Source: Caballeronia sp. INDeC2
Lineage (GTDB): Bacteria > Pseudomonadota > Gammaproteobacteria > Burkholderiales > Burkholderiaceae
Direction of reading: 5' to 3'
Assembly: GCF_023631325.1 (NCBI RefSeq)
Contig: NZ_JALQDG010000049.1
Coordinates: 143,206-207,205, forward strand
Length of the DNA stretch: 64,000 nt
The stretch's first letter is position 1. The number at the start of each line of letters is the position of its first letter. Of this stretch, positions 26,989 to 36,256 are shown piece by piece. Made by a program: the position numbers and the translations under genes. The notes below the pieces were generated by a model. The model saw only the letters and a program-made list of their open reading frames with translations. It had not been told where the DNA came from and did no database searches.

Positions 26989-27136
26989 GGCACGCGCGTC
27001 ATATTGGATCAAGGCATTCAAATTTAGGAAATCGGCCGCATCGTCCCTGACTGGCTGCCATGCCGCGACGTCTGTTGATAGCATCGTCTCACCCTATGCC
27101 ACCGGCCCTCGGGCCGACGATCAACAGACCGGAAAC

Positions 27137-28561
27137 ATGATGAAGTCAATCCAGGTACGCAATCCGCGCACGGGCGAGCACGATTACGAGTTCGCATCGG
27201 CAAGCGCGCAGGACGTCTCAGCCGTGATGGCCGAAGCGCGCCACGTGCAGCGCGCGTGGTCAGCGCTGGGACTCGAGCATCGCATCGAGGCGCTTGCTGA
27301 CTGGGCTCGCCAGCTCGAAGCGCATGGCCGTGATATCGTCGCGGCACTCGCCGTCGATACTGCGCGTCATCGCATTTCGGAAGAAGAACTCGGCGCCGTG
27401 ATCCATTTCATTCACGGTTTCTGCGAGGCCGCACCTGAAGTGCTGGCCACGCCGTTCCGCAAGCTCGACGCTCATCCCGACATCGTTTTCAAGGTGACCT
27501 ACGCGCCGTATCCGGTGGTGGGCGTCATCAGCCCGTGGAACTTTCCTCTCGTGCTGTCGTTCATCGACGCGATTCCCGCACTGGTTGCAGGCGCGGCAGT
27601 CGTCATCAAGCCGAGCGAGGTGACGCCGCGCTTCGTGGAACCGCTGGTCCGTTCGATTGATGCGGTGCCGGCGTTGAAGGGCATCATCAATCTCGTACGC
27701 GGCGGGGCGGAGACTGGCGCTGCGATCGTCGCGCAGGCGGATGCCGTTGTATTCACCGGCAGCATACCGACCGGAAAGAAGATCGCGGCGGCGGCGGCGC
27801 AGGCGTTCGTCCCCGCGTTCCTCGAACTCGGCGGGAAGGACGCGGCGGTCGTGCTCGAGGGATCGGATGTCGCGCGCGCGGCGACCAGCATCTTGCGCAG
27901 CGCGCTGTATAACTCGGGACAGGTCTGTTACGCGATCGAGCGCGTGTATGCGCATGATTCGCTGCATGATGCGCTCGTCACCGAACTCGCCGCTCAAGCG
28001 AAGACGCTAAAGCGTAGCCACGCGGCCGGCGATGGCGGCCACTACGGTCCAATGATCTTCGCGCGACAGGCCGCGATCATCGACGCGCAACTCGATGACG
28101 CCGTGGCGAAGGGCGCAAAAATCGTGCTTGGCGGCAAGAGCGAAAGCGTGAACGGCGCGGTGTGGATCGACCCGACCATCGTGACCGGCGTCACGCACGA
28201 CATGGCGCTGATGACCGAGGAGACCTTCGGACCCGTCGTGCCAGTGATGGGCTTCACCGACGTCGACGAAGCCGAGCGGCTGATGAACGACTCGATGTTC
28301 GGCCTGAGCGGCGCGGTATTTGGTCCTGACACGCACACTGCTGGCGATTTCGCGACGAAGATGGAAGCGGGCGGAGTGAGCATCAACGACACGGAGCTAC
28401 CGCGCGTGATGATGTTCGCCGGCGAGAAAACCGCGTTCAAAAAGTCCGGCATGGGAGGGTCGCGTTACGGCTCGACGAGCATCATGCGATACGTGAGAAA
28501 ACGCGCGCTTCTTGCCAACGAAGGCGATGTGCCGCCGCTCGATAAACTCGCGGAGGTTTGA
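27137..28561 (+). CDS. NAD(P)-dependent aldehyde dehydrogenase
   Basis: 474-residue ALDH superfamily enzyme. It shows the cofactor region VISPWNFPLVLSFIDAIPAL, the general base Glu230 (FLELGGKDA), the nucleophile Cys264 (NSGQVCYAIERVY) and the ETFGPVVPVMGF block. ATG 27137 (or the adjacent ATG 27140) is used because earlier residues are not ALDH-like. The 148-bp gap from the AraC gene may hold its own promoter. Substrate may be an aromatic aldehyde (benzaldehyde/vanillin type) given the UbiD neighbourhood, but this is inference. Degenerate IS5 sequence begins right behind the stop. Confidence 0.9.
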   Translation: MMKSIQVRNPRTGEHDYEFASASAQDVSAVMAEARHVQRAWSALGLEHRIEALADWARQLEAHGRDIVAALAVDTARHRISEEELGAVIHFIHGFCEAAPEVLATPFRKLDAHPDIVFKVTYAPYPVVGVISPWNFPLVLSFIDAIPALVAGAAVVIKPSEVTPRFVEPLVRSIDAVPALKGIINLVRGGAETGAAIVAQADAVVFTGSIPTGKKIAAAAAQAFVPAFLELGGKDAAVVLEGSDVARAATSILRSALYNSGQVCYAIERVYAHDSLHDALVTELAAQAKTLKRSHAAGDGGHYGPMIFARQAAIIDAQLDDAVAKGAKIVLGGKSESVNGAVWIDPTIVTGVTHDMALMTEETFGPVVPVMGFTDVDEAERLMNDSMFGLSGAVFGPDTHTAGDFATKMEAGGVSINDTELPRVMMFAGEKTAFKKSGMGGSRYGSTSIMRYVRKRALLANEGDVPPLDKLAEV

Positions 28562-28589
28562 CGCAAGGTTTGCCTGCTTGGTCACGGCA

Positions 28590-28963
28590 AAACAACAAGA
28601 AGCTGTGTAGCGGGCTTGAGATGCGATCCTCGAGCCCGTGCACGATACAGTGGGCACCGGCAACAGGCGTTCGACTTGATTTCTATGCTTGTACATTTCG
28701 CGGTCGTACTCCCATGGCAAGACGGCTGCTTTTGGGCGGAACACAGGAATGAAGCGAAGATCGAGCGCGAGGTGTCGCGTCTCGTCGCCTTCGTATGCCT
28801 TGTCCATAAGCAGGTGCAGTGGCCCATTAGGCACATTAGGCCGTCCAAGGCTTTGCAGCAGGGCACGCCCTTCCTGTGCATCACCCACCTGGACGGGAGA
28901 GAGCGCGAACGTTATTGCTGTTCGAGCATCCGCAGCAACCATGAAACACGCGAAATAAAGCAC
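28590..28963 (-). pseudogene. IS5-family transposase, C-terminal remnant
   Basis: The leftward strand encodes the C-terminal half of an IS5/IS427-type DDE transposase: AITFALSPVQVGDAQEGRALL, LHLLMDKAYEGDETR (with the DDE Asp), IPVFRPK and the EYDREMYKHRNQVERL block that precedes the catalytic Glu region. After VERL the sequence slips frame and degenerates. The N-terminal half is absent. It is a different subgroup from the IS5 relic at 1539. Confidence 0.75.
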
Positions 28964-28996
28964 GTGTGCCTACTTCGACGCTTCCACTACGTCGTC

Positions 28997-29911
28997 TCAG
29001 AGAGAAAACGGCTCGATAGAGGCGGGAGTCTCCCCGATTCGCCTTGAGATAGTTCGGCAGACTTCTAACAACGGCTCGACATAGGCTTGACGAAGGTTCT
29101 CTTTCTGGCGGAAGCGCAATGTACTGACACTTATCGCTGCGATTGGGGTACCCAAGCGTCCATATATGGCAGAGCCAAAGCAGTGTATGCCGGCCTCTTG
29201 CTCTTCGTCATCAACGGACCAACCACGCTCGCGGGTGAGCGCCAACTCAACTCGCAACTTCTCCAAGCTATCTTTCGTGTTGTCGGTGAATCGCGTGAGC
29301 GGACTCGGCAAAGCCTGAAGCAATTTGTCTTGGTCGACCTCTGACAGTGCTGCGAGGTAGGCTTTCCCTACGGCGGACGAGTGGAGCGACACATTAGTCC
29401 CGATACGCGAAGACATTTGCACCGCGCTGGGACTCTCAAGCTTTTCCACATAAACCATGTGATGTCCGTTCAACACGGCTAGGTGTACCGTTTCGCCCGT
29501 GACATCACGCAGTCGCTTCAAATCCTCGAGAGAGGCAAGTCGAAGTTCAGACTGCCCCCAGCTGCGATTAGCAAGATGGATTAGCCGCGGGCCGAGCGCA
29601 AGCCGGCCGGTACGGGCACCTTCTTCAAGCAGGCCTTCCGCGACGAGAGCCGCGACCGTCCGATAAACGGTCGGTCGTGGGTATCCGCTGAGCTTACTGA
29701 GGGAAGCGACGGTAAGCGGCTCGGGAGTGTCAGCCACTATCTGCAACAGATGCACAAACTTGGAAAACGCAGCGGTGCCAGCCACTTGCGAGCTCGGTCG
29801 CGCCTCGGTCGACGACTGTTCGGTCATATCAGAAGGATAAAGCAGTCGGTTATTTCGGACGCTGTCATTATCCGCTGAAGGTGGCGTAACCGCTAATTGT
29901 TGCGAATTCAT
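28997..29911 (-). CDS. IclR-family transcriptional regulator
   Basis: 304 residues. The winged HTH (residues ~45-110: FVHLLQIVADTPEPLTVASL, GYPRPTVYRTVAALVAEGLL) is followed by the IclR effector domain (ETVHLAVLNGHHMVYVEKL, SLHSSAVGKAYLAAL, IHCFGSAIYGR, PIAAISVS). ATG 29911 has AAGGA eight bases upstream; ATG 29827 lacks a ribosome site. It ends the leftward sugar-acid locus and probably controls the transporter, dehydratase, SDR and cupin genes next to it. Confidence 0.9.
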   Translation of the reverse strand: MNSQQLAVTPPSADNDSVRNNRLLYPSDMTEQSSTEARPSSQVAGTAAFSKFVHLLQIVADTPEPLTVASLSKLSGYPRPTVYRTVAALVAEGLLEEGARTGRLALGPRLIHLANRSWGQSELRLASLEDLKRLRDVTGETVHLAVLNGHHMVYVEKLESPSAVQMSSRIGTNVSLHSSAVGKAYLAALSEVDQDKLLQALPSPLTRFTDNTKDSLEKLRVELALTRERGWSVDDEEQEAGIHCFGSAIYGRLGTPIAAISVSTLRFRQKENLRQAYVEPLLEVCRTISRRIGETPASIEPFSL

Positions 29912-30102
29912 TGAAATAATCCTTAATTTCCCGGCAATTTCGGGCGCGACGTTCTCGGCAAAGGCCAAGGTGCGGGGTAAACGTAATCGGGCGCTTCCGA
30001 GGAAACGCCCGATTCGTACTCGTGCCTCATTGAGGGCGGGCATCCGATGCAAACCGCAAACCGCGGCGAACCAGAATCCGATGGCCGTGCCCTCTGCAAA
30101 TC

Positions 30103-31383
30103 TCAACTGACTGAACGAACCTTAGCGCTAACGAGGCCATTTACTTCCTTGACCGGAAACGGCTCAATCTTGCCCACAATGAAGAGGTAGCTGAAAGCGC
30201 CCAGCAGACACGACCCTCCGGCCAGCAGGAGCGGAATGGTGAACGACCCCTTCGTAATCTCGACCATCACGCCAGTGAACGTCGTGATGACGATACCTGC
30301 AAGATTGGACGCAAAGTTCTGGATGCCGCCAATCGATGCAACATGACGCTTCGTTGGCGCGACATCGGCAGGCAGGGCCCAGATGCTGGCACCGGTGAAG
30401 GCGAGACTGCCGTATGAGATGCAGAAGAACGTCATCACCAGATAGATGTTCGACGTGAACGCAGACATGGTGATTGCGGAGGAGGTAAGCATGCCAGCAA
30501 CCATGCAGGTTTTACGGGCCGCCGTCAGACTCCAGCCCCGTCGAAACAGCATGTCCGAGACGTATCCGCCCAGCCAGCCGGCAGGAATCGCGGCAAGCCC
30601 AGGAAGCATGCCAAGCGTGCCTAATGCCTTCAGCGAAAATCCATGTGCCTGAATCAGGTAGCTCGGGAACCACGTGATGAAGAAGTAGTTCGCCAGGTTG
30701 AAGCAGAAGAACCCAAGCATCATTCCCCAAAGCGTACGATGCTTGAACAGCGAGCCCCAGGTGATTGCCTCGGCGTTCTGAGCGTCTACTGAGTGAACAG
30801 CTTGCGCTTGCGGCGCGGTTTCTTCTTCCGGGTTGCGATAGATGAGAAACCATCCCAGCACCCATACGAGCCCGAGCAGACCGGTCAGGAGAAATGCCGC
30901 TTTCCATCCGAGAGTACCGACAATCAGCGCAACCACCGGAATAGACAGCGCTGAGCCGACGCGTGCACCGCTATCGTAGATGCTGGTTGCGAACGCGCGC
31001 TGTTCGGGCCGGAACCATTGAGCAACAAGCTTGCTGCAAGCGGGATAGGCGCCGGCTTCACCGATGCCCAGGAGCAGGCGGCAGCCGAACATTGCCGCAA
31101 CGCTCGACACGCCCGCTGTAATTGCAGTCGCCACCGACCACCAGCCGACGGCGAGCGGTAGGGCAATGCGCGAGCCGATTTTATCGATGAACCATCCGGC
31201 TGGCATTTGCATAAATGCGTAGGTCCAGAAGAACCCACTGAGCAGCAACCCCATCTCAGCAGGGCCAATATGAAGCTCTCTTTGAATCTCGGTCCCCGCG
31301 ACCGCGAGATTCGCACGGTCGATATAGTTAATCGCGATAGCCAAGAAGCACAGCGCGACGACTACCCAGCGCGTCTTTTTCAT
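30103..31383 (-). CDS. MFS transporter, anion:cation symporter (ACS) family, sugar-acid type
   Basis: 426-residue, 12-helix permease. It starts MKKTRWVVVALCFLAIAINYIDRANLAVAG, the classic N-terminal helix of glucarate/galactarate/hexuronate transporters, and has the loop motif GWFIDKIGSRIALPL. ATG 31383 has AGGGAGA upstream. Downstream IclR and upstream UxaA-type dehydratase support uptake of a hexuronate or aldarate. Confidence 0.9.
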   Translation of the reverse strand: MKKTRWVVVALCFLAIAINYIDRANLAVAGTEIQRELHIGPAEMGLLLSGFFWTYAFMQMPAGWFIDKIGSRIALPLAVGWWSVATAITAGVSSVAAMFGCRLLLGIGEAGAYPACSKLVAQWFRPEQRAFATSIYDSGARVGSALSIPVVALIVGTLGWKAAFLLTGLLGLVWVLGWFLIYRNPEEETAPQAQAVHSVDAQNAEAITWGSLFKHRTLWGMMLGFFCFNLANYFFITWFPSYLIQAHGFSLKALGTLGMLPGLAAIPAGWLGGYVSDMLFRRGWSLTAARKTCMVAGMLTSSAITMSAFTSNIYLVMTFFCISYGSLAFTGASIWALPADVAPTKRHVASIGGIQNFASNLAGIVITTFTGVMVEITKGSFTIPLLLAGGSCLLGAFSYLFIVGKIEPFPVKEVNGLVSAKVRSVS

Positions 31384-31665
31384 GAAATGTCTCCCTTCGG
31401 GCGTGAGCCCATCAATCACGCACGGCCATTCACAGCGCTGGCTCAAACGCTGCTGACGATGGTTCATGCTCTAAATAGTTGTTGACTCAAAGGCTTGCCC
31501 CAAGAAACTGCCTTTCTCTCAGGTTCTCTGCCCTTGAGTTCGAACCGCCGACGGCGAGGCCCTACCGCGGTTGCGTGATAACCTTTCTCGCCTCTTCCTA
31601 TGCAGTTGTTTTGTGTGTTCAGAAGAGGCGGTTACTTGCTTCCAGCTCGCTAGTGAAATTCGATT

Positions 31666-33225
31666 TCAAACGAGCGGGCCAAGCTGCCACGGTACGAATT
31701 CCTGTTGACCATATCCGTGACGTTCGCTGCGAGACTTCTCGCCCGACGCGGTGTCTAGGAGCAATTGAAACAACTCCGCCCCGAGCTCGGAAATCGTGCG
31801 TTTGCCTTCGAGAATCTCACCGCAGTTCAAATCCATGTCGTCCGACTGCTTTTCCCACAGCGCCGTATTCGTGGCGAGTTTGAAAGACGGCGACGGTGCG
31901 CATCCATATGCCGAACCGCGTCCCGTCGTGAAGCAGATGAGGTTGGCACCGCCCGCGACTTGACCAGTCGCTGAAATCGGGTCGAAGCCTGGCGTATCCA
32001 TGAAGACGAGGCCTCGAGCCCGCACGGGTTGTGCGTACTCGTACACATCGACCAAGTTGGTCGAGCCACCCTTGGCGATTCCGCCGAGCGACTTCTCAAG
32101 CACGGTAGTCAGCCCACCAGCCTTGTTGCCGGAAGACGGGTTGTTGTTCAGAGCTGCGCCATGGCGCGCCGTGTACTCCTCCCACCACTTGATGCGCTTC
32201 ACCAGTTTTTGCCCAACTTCCGGCGTAACTGCACGACGTGTGAGTAGGTGCTCTGCGCCATAAATCTCAGGCGTCTCAGAGAGGATGGCGGTGCCACCGT
32301 TCTTAACCAGCAGGTCAACGGCCGCGCCCAGCACGGGATTCGCCGAGATGCCCGAGTAGCCGTCCGAGCCGCCACATTGGAGACCGATAATAAGGTTGCT
32401 TGCAGGCACCGTTTCGCGCTTCACGGCATTCGCCTTGGGCAGCATCTCGCGAATCAATTCGATGCCGCGCGCAATCGTCTTGGTCGTGCCGCCGGTATCC
32501 TGAATCGTGAATGCGTGGAGGCGGTCGTTGTTCTTCAGCCCCTGCGTTTCGAGCAACTTCGGAATTTGATTGGTTTCGCAGCCCAAGCCAATCACGAGCA
32601 AGCTGGCGAAGTTGGGATGGCAGGCGTAACCACCGAGCGTGCGTTGCAACACCGCGAGCGGCTCGCCTTCAGAATCCATGGCGCATCCGCTGCCATGAGT
32701 AAGCGCAACCACACCATCAACATTCGGAAAGTCCGCGAGCGCTGCCGGATTGACGTCACGGCGGAAATGGTCCGCAATGGCTCGCGCAACCGTTGCCGAA
32801 CAGTTGACCGAGGTCAAGATTCCGATGTAGTTGCGAGTCGCGACCCGACCATCGTCCCGTACAATTCCTTGGAAGGTTGCGGGAGATGGTGCGGGTTCAG
32901 TAGCGTGAGCGTCTTCTCCGAACGCATAGTCCCGCGTGAAGTCGCCCATCGCCAGATTGTGAGTATGGACGTGTTGGCCAGCCTCAATTTGCCGGCTAGC
33001 AAAACCGATGATTTGACCGTAGCGTCGAACAGCTTGTCCCGCTGCGATGGACTTCGTTGCCATCTTATGTCCGGGCGGAACAAGACCGACCACAGTCACA
33101 CCTTCTGAGGGAACCAGCGTACCGGCCACAAGCTGGTCCAATGAAACGACGACATCGTCCTGTGAGTTGAGTCGGATTACGCGTGCAGTCCGAGTTTCGA
33201 TTGGGGCATTCATGGAAGTCGACAT
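31666..33225 (-). CDS. UxaA/GarD-family sugar-acid dehydratase
   Basis: 519 residues, covering both parts of the family: an N-terminal SAF-type domain (~1-105) and the large C-terminal dehydratase domain (GRVATRNYIGILTSVNCSAT, LVIGLGCETNQIP, LQCGGSDGYSGISANP, GNKAGGLTTVLEKSLGG, CFTTGRGSAYG). Members dehydrate altronate or galactarate to keto-deoxy sugar acids with Fe/Mn. A single chain of about 520 residues is like GarD and fused altronate dehydratases; substrate cannot be fixed by eye. The SDR gene lies upstream and the permease gene downstream, in one leftward cluster. Confidence 0.88.
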   Translation of the reverse strand: MSTSMNAPIETRTARVIRLNSQDDVVVSLDQLVAGTLVPSEGVTVVGLVPPGHKMATKSIAAGQAVRRYGQIIGFASRQIEAGQHVHTHNLAMGDFTRDYAFGEDAHATEPAPSPATFQGIVRDDGRVATRNYIGILTSVNCSATVARAIADHFRRDVNPAALADFPNVDGVVALTHGSGCAMDSEGEPLAVLQRTLGGYACHPNFASLLVIGLGCETNQIPKLLETQGLKNNDRLHAFTIQDTGGTTKTIARGIELIREMLPKANAVKRETVPASNLIIGLQCGGSDGYSGISANPVLGAAVDLLVKNGGTAILSETPEIYGAEHLLTRRAVTPEVGQKLVKRIKWWEEYTARHGAALNNNPSSGNKAGGLTTVLEKSLGGIAKGGSTNLVDVYEYAQPVRARGLVFMDTPGFDPISATGQVAGGANLICFTTGRGSAYGCAPSPSFKLATNTALWEKQSDDMDLNCGEILEGKRTISELGAELFQLLLDTASGEKSRSERHGYGQQEFVPWQLGPLV

Positions 33226-33378
33226 GGGGATTTCAGGTTTTACCTGTGCGGATTACTGAAGCACTTCCAGAGGCCAGTCAGCCGTGGCAAGCGCACGTAT
33301 ATCTCGTCGAGTTTTAGCGGCTAGTTTGAGTGTGCGGCGATTCACCGAGCATGCCCATACGGGCTGCTCGCACGTGTC

Positions 33379-34122
33379 CTAGTAAGTAGCACGTCCACCG
33401 GAGAGGTCAAACACGGCGCCGGTGCTGAAGGTGCACGAACCAGAGCAAAGCCATGACACCAGCTCAGCGACTTCTTCCGACTCGCCCAGGCGGCGCATGG
33501 GACTCTTGTCAATCATTGTCTGCACGTGAGCCGGCGACATCTGTTCGAGCAACGTCGTCTTAATTGCAGCGGGCGCGATGGCGTTGACACGAATGTCGGT
33601 CTCGGCGAGTTCTTTGCCCAGCGATTTGGTCATCGCGATGACGCCCGCTTTCGCCGCGCTGTAAGCTGAGGCGTTTGGCGTGCCTTCCTTGCCTGCAAGC
33701 GATGCGATATTGACGATGCGCCCGTTGCCGGTCGTTTTCATCGCCGGCACAACTGCACGGCAGACATTGAACGTACCGACGAGGTTGACGTTCACGATGC
33801 GCGCCCACATCTCGGGGTCGTAGCTATCGAGCGGCTGCGTGGGTCCTGCAAAGCCCGCGTTGTTTACCAGGATGTCGATCCGACCGAACTCGGCGAGGGT
33901 GGCAGCACATGCCTGAGCTACGCTCTGCGCATCCGAAATATCGACGCGCCACTGGTTCGCCGTTTTTTGGGGCGACAGGTCCCAAATTGCGACCGTCGCT
34001 CCGTGAGAGGCGAGATGCTCGGCGATAGCCGCGCCGATACCCAATCCGCCGCCCGTCACGACCGCGACGAGGCCCTTGAAATCGTAGCTTGCCACGCTAT
34101 CAGCGAATGAATTGCTTGACAT
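33379..34122 (-). CDS. SDR-family NAD(P)-dependent oxidoreductase
   Basis: 247-residue classical short-chain dehydrogenase. The cofactor motif is TGGGLGIG (residues 23-30), with NNAG at 87-90, active-site Ser141, Tyr154 and Lys158 (YSAAK), and the family PSR-like end region. Asp48 at the end of strand 2 (AIWD) favours NAD over NADP. ATG 34122 has GAGGA just upstream and overlaps the end of the cupin gene by 23 bp, so translation is coupled. In this setting it may oxidise a deoxy or keto sugar acid. Confidence 0.9.
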   Translation of the reverse strand: MSSNSFADSVASYDFKGLVAVVTGGGLGIGAAIAEHLASHGATVAIWDLSPQKTANQWRVDISDAQSVAQACAATLAEFGRIDILVNNAGFAGPTQPLDSYDPEMWARIVNVNLVGTFNVCRAVVPAMKTTGNGRIVNIASLAGKEGTPNASAYSAAKAGVIAMTKSLGKELAETDIRVNAIAPAAIKTTLLEQMSPAHVQTMIDKSPMRRLGESEEVAELVSWLCSGSCTFSTGAVFDLSGGRATY

Positions 34123-34627
34123 AGTCCTCACCCAGTCCAACCTCGGAAAAGTGCTTCTTGCACATCTCAATCTTCGTAAAGACGTCTTCGTAACCCATGC
34201 CCTTACCGTACGGGTCCGTGTAGTACATGATTCCGTTGACTTGGAAGTAGGTGATCATCTCTTCGACGTCAGGGGGTACGTAGAGCGTGTGCGTCTCGCC
34301 CGGCGGCTCGAACACGTAGCTGCCTTCGGTCGCTTCCCAGTCGTGTTCGAGATAACGCCAACGGCCCTTCAGCACGAAACCGTGCACAGCCTGCGGATGA
34401 CGATGTCGGCTTAGTACTCCTGACTTGCGGACGCGAAGCAAATTCATCCAGTAGCCTTGGCTCGCATTGAGGCAAAGCGGACGGAACCACACGTTCTCAG
34501 CTTGCGGCACCCACATCCGCTCGTCCGTCGGAATGCCGTTGGGGATGACGATCTCGGGCAGGGCTTCCTCGGGATTGGGAAACTGGTAGGGAACCAGCGG
34601 TTCTGCGTCGACTTGTTCGATTGGCAT
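34100..34627 (-). CDS. Cupin protein, 2,4'-dihydroxyacetophenone dioxygenase-like
   Basis: 175 residues with one cupin domain. Metal-ligand motifs are visible as SRHRHPQAVHGFVLKGRW (His-x-His and later His) and a second segment PPGETHTLYVP. Similar proteins are annotated as 2,4'-dihydroxyacetophenone dioxygenases or acetylacetone-type cupins; the true role here is unknown. It is the first gene of the leftward SDR-dehydratase-permease-IclR set. A 10-bp direct repeat (TAATGTGGAC, 20 bp apart) lies just upstream. Confidence 0.78.
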   Translation of the reverse strand: MPIEQVDAEPLVPYQFPNPEEALPEIVIPNGIPTDERMWVPQAENVWFRPLCLNASQGYWMNLLRVRKSGVLSRHRHPQAVHGFVLKGRWRYLEHDWEATEGSYVFEPPGETHTLYVPPDVEEMITYFQVNGIMYYTDPYGKGMGYEDVFTKIEMCKKHFSEVGLGEDYVKQFIR

Positions 34628-34640
34628 TCGGATCCGTCCG

Positions 34641-34670
34641 TAATGTGGACAACATGTTTATAATGTGGAC
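34641..34670. repeat. Direct repeat TAATGTGGAC upstream of the cupin gene
   Basis: Two identical 10-mers at 34641-34650 and 34661-34670, spaced exactly 20 bp (two helical turns), 14 bp upstream of the cupin start. Position and phasing suggest a tandem operator, with the local IclR protein as candidate ligand. It could also be a remnant from the adjacent IS630 insertion. Confidence 0.4.
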
Positions 34671-34770
34671 TCATTCTAACACCCAGTGAGCTCCGGCATA
34701 TTAGGGTTTATCCGAGCATGGAACCGCATGCCCTTGATTCGACGAGGAAATCAGCCGCCGGTGAAAAGCC

Positions 34771-35943
34771 GTGACGATCAGCCTTTCTTCAACACATCGC
34801 AGCAGAGCGCGGGATATACGAGGTTATCCCCGTCGTCGCACGCTACGTCAGTTCAGAGAGGCTTACCAAGGTCGTCATGCAACGCCAGTGAAGTTGGCGA
34901 AGAAAGAACGAGAAGAACTGCTGTCGCTGATCGAGCGGAAGACCGCGACTCAGCGGGATGTGATGCGGGCACGCATCGCGCTGTGGGCGCACGCAGGACA
35001 TCCGAATACGGTGATTGCTCGAGAACTGCGCGTATCGGTGCAGACGGTCTGCGCGTGGCGCAAGCGCATCGCACAGCACGGTGCGCAAGGCCTGCGCGAG
35101 GGTGAGCGTAGCGGTCGTCCGCCACGCATCACGCAAGAAACGCGACTGCAGTTGATTGCGTTGGCATGTGAAGCACACGAACCCGAGGGACGGGTGACGC
35201 CGACACTGGACGAGATAGTGGCGCGCGCGATCGAGCGTGGCATTGTCGAACAGATCAGCCGCAGCCATGTGCAGCGCATTCTGCAGGCTGGCGACGTTCG
35301 ACCGCACCGTGTCCAGCAATGGCTACACAGTCCCGACCCGGCCTTTCGCGAGAAGGTCAATGTGATTTGCAAGCTGTACCGCAAGGCGCCCAAATATGCG
35401 GTGGTGCTCAGCATCGACGAAAAGACGGGCATTCAAGCCATCGAGCGCAAGCACCCGGGGCGCGCGCCGCCACCGGGACGACTGCGTCGTCGGGAGTTTG
35501 AATATATCCGGCATGGCACTCAGGCGCTGATTGCCGCGCTCGATGTGCATACCGGTCAGGTACTGGCAGACTGCCGCGAGCGGCGCACCCAGGACGACCT
35601 GGTCGCCTTCATGGAGCGCGTGGCGGCCGCGCACCCGGGCAAACAGGTGCACGTGATTTGGGACAACCTCAATACGCATCGCGCTCAGGTCGTCTGGCAG
35701 GCGTTCAACGAGCGGCATGATGAGCGGTTTCACTTCCACTTCACCCCGCTGCACGCGAGCTGGGTCAATCAGATCGAACTGTGGTTTGCCCGCTATACGC
35801 GTCGGGTGCTACGCCATGCCAGTCACACCAGCACGGCGCACCTGCGCGAGCGCACCGAGCAGTTTACGCACGAGCATAATCAGGCAGCACGCCCCTTCAA
35901 ATGGACTTTCCGGGGCTATCCGTTGCAAACGGGCACATCGTAA
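34771..35943 (+). CDS. IS630-family transposase
   Basis: 390 codons; an alternative GTG start at 34888 would drop an unconserved N-terminus. Homeodomain-like HTH region ELRVSVQTVCAWRKRIAQHG is followed by the DDE domain with Asp216 (SIDEKTG), Asp298 (VIWDNLNTH) and Glu336 (QIELWF), the standard IS630 spacing. The frame is intact. The ends of the element were not fixed: a weak 16-bp imperfect inverted repeat may lie near 34679 and 36280, but I would not rely on it. Confidence 0.9.
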   Translation: MTISLSSTHRSRARDIRGYPRRRTLRQFREAYQGRHATPVKLAKKEREELLSLIERKTATQRDVMRARIALWAHAGHPNTVIARELRVSVQTVCAWRKRIAQHGAQGLREGERSGRPPRITQETRLQLIALACEAHEPEGRVTPTLDEIVARAIERGIVEQISRSHVQRILQAGDVRPHRVQQWLHSPDPAFREKVNVICKLYRKAPKYAVVLSIDEKTGIQAIERKHPGRAPPPGRLRRREFEYIRHGTQALIAALDVHTGQVLADCRERRTQDDLVAFMERVAAAHPGKQVHVIWDNLNTHRAQVVWQAFNERHDERFHFHFTPLHASWVNQIELWFARYTRRVLRHASHTSTAHLRERTEQFTHEHNQAARPFKWTFRGYPLQTGTS

Positions 35944-35956
35944 TCGAGAGACAGAC

Positions 35957-36256
35957 ATGTCAGCCATACCCACCAAACATTACGCGACTGAGCTTCAGCG
36001 CCAACTGCGCAGCTTGCTCGGCCATGAGCAGATCGTCACACAAACCTACGGGCGGCACCTGCTGATCAAACGTCTCGATGATGAGGAACCGACGGTTGTG
36101 GCGCGCCTTACCGAGCTCGCCCGCAATCGTTATAGTGCCGCCTTTCGCAGCCACACCGGCCGATGGGAACCGCTGCCGGGAACAGGCTCACTCGACGAGA
36201 TGGCCGAGGTCGTCGTCACGCTCCTACAGCCTTATTTGCGGCCCGATAATTATTAA
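35957..36256 (+). CDS. Small hypothetical protein following the IS630 transposase
   Basis: 99 residues, starting 13 bp after the transposase stop with GAGAG upstream of ATG 35957. Composition is natural (RQLRSLLGHEQIV, LTELARNRYSAAFRSHTGRWEPLPG) and no transmembrane segment is seen. Position suggests it travels with the IS630 element or is read through from its promoter. No function can be assigned. Confidence 0.55.
   Translation: MSAIPTKHYATELQRQLRSLLGHEQIVTQTYGRHLLIKRLDDEEPTVVARLTELARNRYSAAFRSHTGRWEPLPGTGSLDEMAEVVVTLLQPYLRPDNY

Noticed and set aside
5323..33280. Shared 13-mer GAGGCCAGTCAGC near 5323 and near 33268
   Set aside because: A single short match in unrelated intergenic regions, with no further extension on either side.
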